From JANWYT01 sp046719465 (lineage in GTDB: Bacteria > Chloroflexota > Anaerolineae > Aggregatilineales > Phototrophicaceae), in assembly GCA_046719465.1 (NCBI GenBank), contig JBDNCV010000095.1, forward strand, positions 1 to 14,804: 14,804 nucleotides of DNA, written 5' to 3'. How positions within the stretch are numbered: the first letter of the stretch is position 1; each line of letters starts with the position of its first letter. Below are positions 5,964-13,764 of this stretch, piece by piece. The notes below the pieces were generated by a model. It ran no database searches, was not told where the DNA came from, and saw only the letters and a list, made by a program, of their open reading frames with translations. The position numbers and the translations under genes are program-made.

Positions 5964-6992
5964 ATGGCGCTTATTGATCAACTGGCTCAAGAATTTGATG
6001 TTTCAATTGCAACCGTATCGCGCGCGTTGAACGACAAGCCCGGCGTCAGCAAGGATCTGCGGGATCGCATTGTGGCGCGCGCGAGAGAGCTGGACTACAC
6101 GCCCAACTTCACTGCGCGCAGCTTGGCTAGCTCGCGCACCTTCAACATCGGCTACTTCGTGCGAGAGAAGCCAAATCTGATGCTGCAACAAGACCCGTTC
6201 TACTACGAAATCCAGCACGGGATTGAGGCCATTACCGCCCGCAGTGAATATCATTTGAGCGTTGCTACACTGACCGACAGCCACATTCGCAAGCCGAGTG
6301 AGTTCCGTCCTGTAAGCGAGCGCCGCATTGACGCGATGATTCTCGCCGGGCCAGACATCCCGACAGACTTTGTAATGGCCATGCTCAAGACCAGCCTGCC
6401 AGTGGTGATTGTAGACAACCGCTTGGCCAACACCGCTGTGAACAGCATCAACTGCGACGACGAGGGAGGCGCTTATCGTGCGGCGCAGCACTTGATCCGG
6501 TTGGGGCATCGCTATATCGGGCTGCTTGCTGGGCCAATGGCATGGGCTAGCAGCGCACGCCGCTTACGTGGATACGCGCAAGCCACAGACGAGGCAGGGC
6601 TTGCGCTGCATGTCGTGCATGAAGACGAAACATCCCTCGAATCGGGCGCGCGCGCGCTGCGCCGCTTGTATGACCTGCACCCTGAGATCACGGCTATCGG
6701 CGCGGTGAACGATGCAATGGCCCTTGGCGCAATGCGCGCCGCTGCGCAGCTTGGCCTGCGCATTCCCGACGATCTTTCAGTTATTGGGTTTGACAACATC
6801 GCATGGGGTGCAATGACCCACCCCACCCTGACGACGATGAACATCCCTAAAGTGCAGATGGGTAAAGAGGCTGCAATGCGCCTGCTAGCGGTGCTAGACG
6901 ACGCTGAGCTAATGCCCTCTGAGATCATCGTCCCCGTGCAATTGGTTGAGCGAGAGTCCACTGCACCGCGAAAGGAGGCGAACGGGCAATAA
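5964..6992 (+). CDS. LacI-family transcriptional regulator
   Basis: A 342-residue regulator. The N-terminal helix-turn-helix reads MALIDQLAQEFDVSIATVSR (residues 1-20) then ALNDKPGVS; the ARSLASS segment (51-57, Leu54) is the hinge helix that enters the minor groove of a CG-centred operator. A periplasmic-binding-protein-like sensor domain follows (about 60-335), with PVVIVDNRL, HLIRLGHRYIGLLAGP, AIGAVNDAMALGAM and DDLSVIGFDNIAW as the usual LacI/PurR motifs. I start at 5964 because it aligns exactly with the family N-terminus; an ATG at 5952 would add MGYV. Neither start has a good ribosome site. It likely represses its own locus and the divergent GH130 gene through the two flanking operators and senses a sugar of the pathway. 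Which sugar cannot be told from sequence. Confidence 0.93.
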   Translation: MALIDQLAQEFDVSIATVSRALNDKPGVSKDLRDRIVARARELDYTPNFTARSLASSRTFNIGYFVREKPNLMLQQDPFYYEIQHGIEAITARSEYHLSVATLTDSHIRKPSEFRPVSERRIDAMILAGPDIPTDFVMAMLKTSLPVVIVDNRLANTAVNSINCDDEGGAYRAAQHLIRLGHRYIGLLAGPMAWASSARRLRGYAQATDEAGLALHVVHEDETSLESGARALRRLYDLHPEITAIGAVNDAMALGAMRAAAQLGLRIPDDLSVIGFDNIAWGAMTHPTLTTMNIPKVQMGKEAAMRLLAVLDDAELMPSEIIVPVQLVERESTAPRKEANGQ

Positions 6993-7053
6993 ATCATACA
7001 TCAAGCGAGCGACCTTAAATTAGTTTCAATTTTTAGGACAGGAGTGCGGTACC

Positions 7054-8301
7054 ATGATGAAACGTTTTATCACAAGTTTGGGGCTGGGGCTGGTCTTGGC
7101 TGTCAGCACTGCCGCTCAAGATGTGCCGACCATTGTCATCTCGACATGGGCGGGCGTGGGCGAAGCCGCTGAATTACAAGTGCTGATTGACGAGATCAAC
7201 GCCAGCCAATCAGACTATCAAATCGTCCATCGTCCGATCCCAAGCGACTACTACACGCAGGTGAAGACGCAGATCGCCGGCGGCACAGGCGCTGATCTGT
7301 ACTGGATGGATCAGAACAACATGGCGCTGGCGGCAGAAGGCATCTTCTTGCCGATTGATGAGTGCGTGGCAGGTGCGCCTGCGGGCACAGCCGGTGACTT
7401 GAGCGACTACTTCCCGGGCATCTTGGCGGTCAACCAGTTCGGCGGCCAGACCTTCGGCCTGCCGTGGATTGCTCAGCCGGTCGTGCTGTACTACAACCGG
7501 GGCTTGTTCGAGGCCGCTGGTGTCGAAGTGCCCCAGCCGGGCTGGACATGGGATGACTTCGTCGAGAAGGCCAAAGCTCTGACCCTCGACACCGACGGTG
7601 ACGGCATCGTCGATCAGTGGGGCTTCATCAACAACGGTTGGCCACCCCCGTTCATCTTTATCTGGCAGGCCGGTGGTGAGCCGATCAGCCCCGACTTCAC
7701 TAGCTCCCCGATTGACTCGCCTGAGTTTGTGGAAGGGTTTGAGTTCTATCTGAGCACCGCGTATAACCCTGAGATGTCGCCCAGCCGTGAAGTCATCGCC
7801 GAGCAGGGCTTCGGTGAGATGTTTAAAGCCGGCAAGATCGCCATGTTCATGGGCGGCGCTGCTGATGACCTCGACCGTGTGGAAGGCCTCGATGTGGGCG
7901 TGATCGCTGTGCCTGCGCACCCGCGCACCGGCGACAACACCACCTTTGCATGGAACGCCAGCACCGTTATCAACGCCAACACCGCCAACCCTGAGCTGGC
8001 CTGCCGCGCGCTGGTGGCGCTGACGGAGAAAATCCACACGTGGAAGATCGTCTCCCCGCGCATCTCACAGGCCACTGTGGAACACCTCGTCGCCTCGGAG
8101 CCGCGCAAGGCGGCCAACGCGGAAGCGATCATCGCCGCTGCACAGAACATGCGCGCCCTGCCGATCTTCGGCAACTATGCCCGCTGGGACAGCGTGTTCT
8201 GGTCAGAATTCTGGGGGCCGCTGCTGAACAACGAAACCGATCTATCGGTCGCGGAGCTGGCTGCGGAAGTCCGCCCTGATCTTGAAGACACACTCGAATA
8301 G
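7054..8301 (+). CDS. ABC transporter sugar-binding protein (family 1 extracellular solute-binding)
   Basis: A 415-residue secreted protein. The N-terminus (MMKRFITSLGLGLVLAVSTA then AQ) is a signal peptide. The mature part has family 1 features: an early strand (IVISTWAGVG), GTGADLYWMDQNNMALAAEG, a hinge with FGLPWIAQPVVLYYNRGLFE, a TWDDFVEKAKALTLDTDGDG segment and MFMGGAADDL near the C-terminal lobe. It is expected to capture an oligosaccharide outside the cell and pass it to the MalF/MalG-type permeases. No lipobox Cys occurs near the cleavage site; the first Cys is at residue 104. It has an ACAGGAG ribosome site about nine bases upstream and starts 61 bases after lacI. An ATG at 7057 is equally possible as a start. 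The sugar cannot be named; mannosides are suggested only by the GH130 neighbours. Confidence 0.9.
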   Translation: MMKRFITSLGLGLVLAVSTAAQDVPTIVISTWAGVGEAAELQVLIDEINASQSDYQIVHRPIPSDYYTQVKTQIAGGTGADLYWMDQNNMALAAEGIFLPIDECVAGAPAGTAGDLSDYFPGILAVNQFGGQTFGLPWIAQPVVLYYNRGLFEAAGVEVPQPGWTWDDFVEKAKALTLDTDGDGIVDQWGFINNGWPPPFIFIWQAGGEPISPDFTSSPIDSPEFVEGFEFYLSTAYNPEMSPSREVIAEQGFGEMFKAGKIAMFMGGAADDLDRVEGLDVGVIAVPAHPRTGDNTTFAWNASTVINANTANPELACRALVALTEKIHTWKIVSPRISQATVEHLVASEPRKAANAEAIIAAAQNMRALPIFGNYARWDSVFWSEFWGPLLNNETDLSVAELAAEVRPDLEDTLE

Positions 8302-8310
8302 AGTAAGTGT

Positions 8311-8340
8311 GGGGCGCGTCTGACTGAACAGGCGCGCCCT
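8311..8340 (+). other. Intercistronic GC-rich hairpin between binding protein and permease genes
   Basis: GGGCGCG (8312-8318) pairs perfectly with CGCGCCC (8333-8339) across a 14-base loop, and an extra G-T wobble can extend the stem. No U-tract follows. Such hairpins after binding-protein genes are known to protect the upstream mRNA and lower downstream expression; that role here is inferred. Confidence 0.5.
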
Positions 8341-8378
8341 ACTACGCCCTAACTAAAGGATTCTTGAGGGATTTTGCA

Positions 8379-9497
8379 GTGAGCATCAGCGCTTTTGAAA
8401 CTTATCTGCCAACACTGCTGCGTTATGCCCTCGTTGTGGTGGCGCTCGGTGGTCTGATGTATGCTGTCTACCGTGTTCAGCTTGTGTTCGGTGTCAAGCG
8501 GGAGGCCGCCACGGGACGCGCCCTTGTTACTCCGTGGGTGGTAGGCTTTCTCGTGTTCAACGTGTTCACCATCGGCGCGTCGTTGTACCTCAGTTTTACC
8601 GATTACAACCTGTTTCGCGCCCCCCGCTGGATAGGCGCGACCAACTATGAGCGACTATTTGATTTACAGCTCGTGGCCTTAGAGTCGCGCGAACAGCGCA
8701 GCAGCCAAGCCCTGCCCCGCCGCTACGATGAGATCATACGGATCGAAGTGAGTGATGGTGGCGTGGTGTTGGGCGCGCGCGAGCGGGCCTTCTGGCGCTC
8801 GATGCGTTTGACGCTGCTGTACGCCTTCCTGACCGTCCCCATTGGGTTGGTAGCCTCGCTGGGGGTGGCGCTACTGCTCAACCAAAATGTGAAAGGGCTG
8901 GGCTTTTGGCGCGTGCTGTATTATCTACCGGCGGTGCTGCCTGCGGTGGCAACGGCACTGCTGTGGCGCTGGATCTTCTCTGGCAATGGGCTGCTGAACA
9001 GCGCGCTGAGGCCACTGCTGGCCCTATTTGGAGAGTCACCCCCAAGCTGGCTGACCGACCCAACCTATGTCCTGCCGATGTTCACCATTGTGAGCTTGTG
9101 GGGAGTATTCGGCGCAAACTCGGTGATCTTGCTGGCCGGGCTGAAGGGCATCCCACAAGACTTGTACGAAGCTGCTGCGATTGACGGCGCGGGCAACTGG
9201 GCCAAGTTCCGCCATGTGACGATCCCAATGCTCAGCCCAGCCCTGTTCTACAACCTTGTCACCTCCACAATTGCTGCTTTGCAGGTGTTCGAAGTCGCAG
9301 CCTTCATCCCCACCCCAGAAAGCGCAGGCACGTTCCTCAACTGGCTCATCTATCAGCAGGCCTTTAACTTCCGCGATATGGGCATGGCCTCAGCCATGGC
9401 GTGGGTCATGATGCTCATTATCTTGGCGCTCACTGCGTTGATCTTCCGCTCGTCACAGGCATGGGTGTTCTATCAAGGCGCCCGTGAGGAGAAGTAA
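8379..9497 (+). CDS. ABC sugar transporter permease, MalF type
   Basis: A 372-residue integral membrane protein with about seven to eight TM segments. The motif EAAAIDGAGNWAKFRHVTIP (about residues 264-283) is the EAA loop that docks on the ATPase. The N-terminus has one TM (about 8-28), then a cytoplasmic stretch and TM2 (about 48-72, GFLVFNVFTIGASLYLSFTD). A long extracytoplasmic loop (about 90-142) with a charged part (RRYDEIIRIEVSDGGVVLGA) follows. An upstream TTG at 8364 is possible, but GAGGG (8366-8370) lies eight bases before the GTG at 8379, which I prefer. It pairs with the permease two bases downstream to form a heterodimeric channel. No ATPase gene is nearby. Confidence 0.88.
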   Translation: MSISAFETYLPTLLRYALVVVALGGLMYAVYRVQLVFGVKREAATGRALVTPWVVGFLVFNVFTIGASLYLSFTDYNLFRAPRWIGATNYERLFDLQLVALESREQRSSQALPRRYDEIIRIEVSDGGVVLGARERAFWRSMRLTLLYAFLTVPIGLVASLGVALLLNQNVKGLGFWRVLYYLPAVLPAVATALLWRWIFSGNGLLNSALRPLLALFGESPPSWLTDPTYVLPMFTIVSLWGVFGANSVILLAGLKGIPQDLYEAAAIDGAGNWAKFRHVTIPMLSPALFYNLVTSTIAALQVFEVAAFIPTPESAGTFLNWLIYQQAFNFRDMGMASAMAWVMMLIILALTALIFRSSQAWVFYQGAREEK

Positions 9498-9499
9498 TC

Positions 9500-10405
9500 A
9501 TGGCCACGATGACCTCATCAACCACTGACGCGCCGCGTGGGCTGCTCAGCAAGATTTCACTGCGCCAAGTGCTGGTGTACGTGCTGCTGTGCATGGGCGC
9601 GGCGCTGGTGCTCATCCCGTTTTTGTGGATGATCTCAACGTCGCTCAAGACGATGGATCAACTGTTCACCCTGCAGATCAACTTCATCCCCAACCCCGCC
9701 GCCCCGCAGAATTATTTTGAAGTGTGGGATCGCCTGCGCGAGATCAACAACGAAATGACCTTTGCGCGCATCATGGCCAACACACTGTTCATTACAGTGC
9801 TGGCGATGTTCGGCGAAATCTTTAGCGCGTCGCTGGTGGCATATGGCTTTTCACGGTTTCGCTGGCGCGGGCGGGACACGCTGTTTGCGTTGATGCTGGC
9901 AACGGTGATGATCCCGGGCATCGTAACGCGCGTTCCGGGCTTTCTCATCTGGCGCGAGTTGGGGCTGCTCGACACCTACGATCCGCTTACGTGGCCATCG
10001 CTGTTCGCATGGGGGCCGCTGTTCGTGTTCCTGATGCGTCAGTTTTTCCTCTCAATCCCGCGCGACATTGAAGAGGCTGCCATTATGGATGGGGCCAACA
10101 CCGCCCAGATTTACCTTTACATCATGCTGCCGCTTATCAAGCCGGTGCTGCTGGCGATTGCCGTGCTGTCGTTCCAAGGCAATTGGAACAACTTCCAAGG
10201 GCCGCTGCTGTACATTTCTACACCAGAGAAGTTCCCGCTGGCGGTGGCGATGCGTTTCTTCGACCAATCGCTGAGCAAAGAAGCCCCTCAGTGGCACTAC
10301 ATGATGGCGATGGCCACCATGATGGCCGCGCCCATCTTGGCGCTGTACTTTGCCGCCCAGCGCCAGTTTATCGAAGGCATCAACGTAGGAGCCGTGAAGG
10401 GATGA
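9500..10405 (+). CDS. ABC sugar transporter permease, MalG type
   Basis: A 301-residue membrane protein with six TM helices. The first (about 22-45) reads VLVYVLLCMGAALVLIPFLW and is followed by MISTSLKT, the usual MalG-type start. The EAA loop is EEAAIMDGANTAQIYLYIML (about residues 191-210), followed by P and a hydrophobic helix; the C-terminus ends with AAQRQFIEGINVGAVKG, also typical of MalG-type permeases. It starts two bases after the MalF-type gene, with GAGGAG (within the upstream gene's end) as ribosome site, and its stop overlaps the next start as ATGA. This indicates translational coupling of the three genes. Confidence 0.9.
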   Translation: MATMTSSTTDAPRGLLSKISLRQVLVYVLLCMGAALVLIPFLWMISTSLKTMDQLFTLQINFIPNPAAPQNYFEVWDRLREINNEMTFARIMANTLFITVLAMFGEIFSASLVAYGFSRFRWRGRDTLFALMLATVMIPGIVTRVPGFLIWRELGLLDTYDPLTWPSLFAWGPLFVFLMRQFFLSIPRDIEEAAIMDGANTAQIYLYIMLPLIKPVLLAIAVLSFQGNWNNFQGPLLYISTPEKFPLAVAMRFFDQSLSKEAPQWHYMMAMATMMAAPILALYFAAQRQFIEGINVGAVKG

Positions 10406-12795
10406 GATGGCTTGCAATACCAGCGCTGCTGCTGGGGATAAGCTTTGGAACCGCCACCGCACAGGAGCCGCCGCTCGTGAACCTTGCCCATCTGCGCCAC
10501 CTGACCGAGCCTGTCACCATCAATGGGGTGGAGATGGCGCTTGTCCATATCTACAGCGAGTTCCCTACCTATGACTGGGTAGATGACGCTGACGAGGGCC
10601 TAAGCTGTGTGGATGATGTGGCGCGCGCGGCGGTGGTTTATCTGTGGGAGTATGAGCGCACAGGCGACGCCGACCTGCTCGAACTGGCGCGCCGCAGCCT
10701 CAACTTTGTGATGTACATGCAGGCTGAGGACGGCGAATTCTGGAACTTCGTCTGGGATCGTGAAGGCACAAAGAACCTGTTCGGCAGCACCAGCTACAAA
10801 AGCTTGACGTGGTGGGCGATGCGCGGGCTGTGGGCGCTGGGGGAGGGCGTGCGCGTGTTCGATGGCGTTGATCCAGCTTATGCGGACAAGCTGGCAGCGG
10901 CTTACCTGCGGACGGAAGCCGCGCTGGCTGCTACGCTCGGCAACTACGGCGAATACGTCAGCTTGCACGGCTTCAACATCCCTGCATGGATTCCGGGGGG
11001 TGAGGCCAACGTCGCCAGCATCGGGCTGCTGGGGCTGTCGGCGTACTACACCGTGCGCCCTAATGAGACCACTGCCGAGGTCATCACCAAAATTGCAGAC
11101 GGCTTAGCACAGTATCGCCTAGGCAACCATCTAGAGTACCCGTGGGGGATGCACCCACACCGCGCCAACGCCCCGGGCTTCTGGACGAACTGGGGCGCGC
11201 ACACGCCGCACGGGCTGGTCATGGCGGGCATGGCGCTAGGGCGTACAGACTGGATCGAATCGGCACGGCTGACAGCAGAATCGTTCCTGATGCGCCACCT
11301 GACACTGGAGCCATTCCGCCACATTGGCGTTGTGCCTGACCGCATGGAACAAATCGCCTACGGCACAAACATGCTGGTGCAGACTTACGCCGCGCTCTAC
11401 CACGCCACCGGTGATGAGGCCTACGCGCGTTACGCAGGCTTGGCTGCCAGTTGGTACTTCGGCAACAACATGGCAGGCGCTGCTATGTACAACCCAGCCA
11501 ATGGCCGCGTGTACGACGGGATCAACGGGCCGGTGGCGTGGCGCGTCAACCGCAACGCAGGCGCAGAGTCTACCATCGAGGGGTTGCTCAGCATGGCCAC
11601 GCTGGCGCGCATTCCGCAGGCGCTGCCCTACCTTTACGCGCAGCCGCAGCCGTTCACCAGCTATCGCATCCTTGAGGCCGAAAACGCTGAACGCGTCGTC
11701 GGCACGCCGGTATACTTCAGCGGGAATTGGACGGGCGAGGGCTACATCAGCAGTGGACGCTACATCGGGCTGGGCGAAGGCCAACGGATGCGCCTTACGT
11801 TTGAGCTGGCGAACGCAGGTGAGTATCTGCTGTATGTAGCCCACGTGCGCCAAACGCGCAGCGCGACCAGCTTCACTGTGTCATATCTGGACATGCCACC
11901 GCAGATTGACGGTGACGCGAGCGACTGGCCGAGCGATGCCCCTGTGCTAGCGTCAAACACGGCGCGTCAATTCTTGCGCGGGGCAGGCTTATGGCGCGGC
12001 GCAGATGTTGACAGCCACACCGTGCAGTTAGGATGGGACGAGGACGCGCTTTACCTGTTGGTTGACGTGCGCGACCCGCAGCATGACCAGCCCTTCACCG
12101 TCAGCGAGGTTTGGCAGGGCGACGCGCTTTGGCTCTACTTCACCACGCGCGAAAACGCCCGCACACTGGATGCGAAGTTCACCCTCGCGCAGACCCCCGT
12201 CGGCCCGCAAATCTGGGACTGGCAGAACGCCCGCTTTGCACGTGGTGGGGAGCTAGCGTGGCAACCTGTCGAGGGCGGCTACCGCTATGAGGCCAAGCTG
12301 CCGTGGGCCACACTCGGGCTGGAGCGACCGCAAGCGGGCGCGCGCATCGGCTTTGAGGCGGGGCGGGGCATTGGGGGCAACTCCTTCATGAACTTGACAG
12401 GCCGCGACCCCGATGTGGCTTCTAACCTGCTCGCGCTCACGCTCGTCACGCCGGAAAGCGCTGACACGCTCGGCCAAGCGCCGGAGGTGGCGCTGGAGGT
12501 GCGCGTGAACACGGGAGAGCGTATCACCATCCCACAGAGCATCGCGCCCGACAGTGACTACTTCTGGCTTGATCTCGTTACACCGCAGCCGATCACGCTG
12601 GAAGCAGGCGAGCACCGCATCCGCTTTGAGTACGCAGGCGAGACAGGCAGCGCTAACCCGGGCCTCAGCAAAGTCGACGCCTTCTTACTTGTGCCCGCAG
12701 CGCAGCAGCGCAGCTTCACCTTGCGCGATGGCCGCACCGTTACGCTGGCCTATGACACGCTCAGCGGCCAGATCACGTGGCAGGAAACCCCGTAG
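10402..12795 (+). CDS. Secreted alpha/alpha-barrel glycosidase-like protein with CBM6/35-like and CBM9-like modules
   Basis: A 797-residue secreted protein. Residues 1-20 (MRWLAIPALLLGISFGTATA) form a signal peptide. Residues 30-415 are helical and Trp/Tyr/Gly-rich, as in (alpha/alpha)6-barrel glycosidases, with an acidic motif CVDDVARAAVVYLWEYERTG (Asp71, Asp72), GEYVSLHGFNIPAWIPGGEA and GWGAH-like aromatic patches near WTNWGAHTPHG. No named GH family is claimed. From about 423 (YRILEAENAERVVG) a jelly-roll begins that resembles CBM6/CBM35. It is interrupted at about 500 by a CBM9-like domain (QIDGDASDWPSDAP; LGWDEDALYLLVDVRDPQHD; WQGDALWLYF), and resumes at about 694 (PEVALEVRVNTGER; PITLEAGEHRIRFEYAGETG; KVDAFLLV). 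The start at 10402 forms ATGA with the permease stop; the frame is open much further upstream but without signal-peptide sense. It likely acts on or holds the glycan outside the cell. Confidence 0.78.
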   Translation: MRWLAIPALLLGISFGTATAQEPPLVNLAHLRHLTEPVTINGVEMALVHIYSEFPTYDWVDDADEGLSCVDDVARAAVVYLWEYERTGDADLLELARRSLNFVMYMQAEDGEFWNFVWDREGTKNLFGSTSYKSLTWWAMRGLWALGEGVRVFDGVDPAYADKLAAAYLRTEAALAATLGNYGEYVSLHGFNIPAWIPGGEANVASIGLLGLSAYYTVRPNETTAEVITKIADGLAQYRLGNHLEYPWGMHPHRANAPGFWTNWGAHTPHGLVMAGMALGRTDWIESARLTAESFLMRHLTLEPFRHIGVVPDRMEQIAYGTNMLVQTYAALYHATGDEAYARYAGLAASWYFGNNMAGAAMYNPANGRVYDGINGPVAWRVNRNAGAESTIEGLLSMATLARIPQALPYLYAQPQPFTSYRILEAENAERVVGTPVYFSGNWTGEGYISSGRYIGLGEGQRMRLTFELANAGEYLLYVAHVRQTRSATSFTVSYLDMPPQIDGDASDWPSDAPVLASNTARQFLRGAGLWRGADVDSHTVQLGWDEDALYLLVDVRDPQHDQPFTVSEVWQGDALWLYFTTRENARTLDAKFTLAQTPVGPQIWDWQNARFARGGELAWQPVEGGYRYEAKLPWATLGLERPQAGARIGFEAGRGIGGNSFMNLTGRDPDVASNLLALTLVTPESADTLGQAPEVALEVRVNTGERITIPQSIAPDSDYFWLDLVTPQPITLEAGEHRIRFEYAGETGSANPGLSKVDAFLLVPAAQQRSFTLRDGRTVTLAYDTLSGQITWQETP

Positions 12796-12816
12796 GGGCT
12801 AGGTCTGCCCTGCCCC
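12795..12816 (+). other. Intercistronic hairpin between secreted protein and second GH130 gene
   Basis: GGGGC (12795-12799) pairs with GCCCC (12812-12816), continued by AGG (12801-12803) with CCT (12809-12811) around one bulged T and a short loop. It begins at the last base of the stop codon and has no U-tract, so it is more likely a processing or stability element than a terminator. Confidence 0.35.
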
Positions 12817-12864
12817 ACGCGGTCGTTCACTTATCGAAACACTCACCATAGGACAAAAACACAC

Positions 12865-13764
12865 ATGCAGCTCAAACTCGAACGCCATCCGCAAAGCCCG
12901 CTGCTCTACCCAAACCCGCTCAATCGTTGGGAGGCGATGAACGTCTTTAACTGCGCCGTGACGCAGCACAACGGCCTGTTCCACATGCATTATCGGGCGC
13001 AGGGCGTGGACTTCGTGTCGTCCATCGGCTACGCCGTCAGCGTGGACGGACTCACTTGGAACCGCTTCGCGCAGCCGGTCATGACCCCGCACGACGGGCG
13101 CAACGACTACCGCGGTGTGGAAGACCCGCGCGTGACCCCGTTAGACGGGCGCTTCTATATGTGTTACACAGCCTACGGCGCTTATGGCAACTACCCAATG
13201 ATTGCCGTCTCAGACAACCTCATCACGTGGCAGGACGTAGCCCCGCTGGAGCGCACCGAGAACAAAGATCACGTTCTGTTCCCAGAGAAGATCAACGGGC
13301 GCTATGCCATCTTCCACCGCCGCCGCCCCCACATCTGGATCGCTTACAGCGACAACCTCATCACGTGGACAGATCATACGATCATTATGTCCCCGCGCGA
13401 GCAAGGCAGCGTCCCCGACAATTGGGACACGAAAAGCATCGGCGCCAACGGCCTGCCCATCAAGACCGAGTACGGCTGGCTGCTGTTTTATCACGGCTAC
13501 GGGCCTGACCACGTCTACCGCCACAGCGTCGCGCTGCTGGACTTAGACAACCCGTCGAAAGTGCTGCACCGCCCCAAGACGTACATCTTCGAGCCAGAAG
13601 AAACATGGGAGATACGAGGGGACGTCGGTAACGCTACTTTCAGCTGCAGCAACAACGTCGTAGGCGATGAGCTTTGGTTCTACTACGCAGGGGCGGATCG
13701 GCTCATCGGGCTGGCAACCGCACCGCTGCAAGCCGTGATCGACTTTGCGCGGTGGGGGGATTAA
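12865..13764 (+). CDS. GH130 family glycoside phosphorylase/hydrolase (second copy)
   Basis: A 299-residue cytoplasmic enzyme without signal peptide. Family marks: LERHPQSPLLYPNPLNRWEA at the start, YRGVEDPRVTPLDGRFYMCY with the predicted proton-donor Asp87, KDHVLFPEKINGRYAIFHRR (the conserved anion-binding-type segment with Lys and His-Arg), TEYGWLLFYHGYGPDHVYRH and a C-terminal GNATFSCSNNVVGDELWFYY. All sit in a five-bladed propeller; two blades repeat DNLITW. It is about 50 residues shorter than the first GH130 and reads closer to the canonical EDPR/FPEKI form, so the two probably cut different linkages or chain lengths. It should act on imported mannosides, releasing mannose 1-phosphate if it is a phosphorylase. 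The ribosome site is weak (AGGA, 11 bases upstream). Its stop overlaps the next gene's start as TAATG. Confidence 0.9.
   Translation: MQLKLERHPQSPLLYPNPLNRWEAMNVFNCAVTQHNGLFHMHYRAQGVDFVSSIGYAVSVDGLTWNRFAQPVMTPHDGRNDYRGVEDPRVTPLDGRFYMCYTAYGAYGNYPMIAVSDNLITWQDVAPLERTENKDHVLFPEKINGRYAIFHRRRPHIWIAYSDNLITWTDHTIIMSPREQGSVPDNWDTKSIGANGLPIKTEYGWLLFYHGYGPDHVYRHSVALLDLDNPSKVLHRPKTYIFEPEETWEIRGDVGNATFSCSNNVVGDELWFYYAGADRLIGLATAPLQAVIDFARWGD

Noticed and set aside
6971..6980. Strong ribosome-site-like AAAGGAGGCG near the end of lacI
   Set aside because: No start codon lies within a usable distance; it encodes part of the LacI tail (RKEANGQ), and the next gene has its own ribosome site at about 7040.
7210..8037. 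Long 275-codon open frame on the minus strand inside the binding-protein gene
   Set aside because: It mirrors the codon bias of the plus-strand gene, has no recognisable domain and no ribosome site. The plus-strand product is a clear family 1 binding protein.
10183..10401. N-terminal extension of the secreted protein by 73 codons
   Set aside because: This stretch lies entirely within the MalG-type permease gene in another frame. The ATG at 10402 starts a clean signal peptide and forms an ATGA overlap with the permease stop.
11236..11853. 205-codon minus-strand open frame in the secreted-protein gene
   Set aside because: Arg/Val/Ala-rich nonsense composition, opposite a well-supported secreted protein; a shadow frame.
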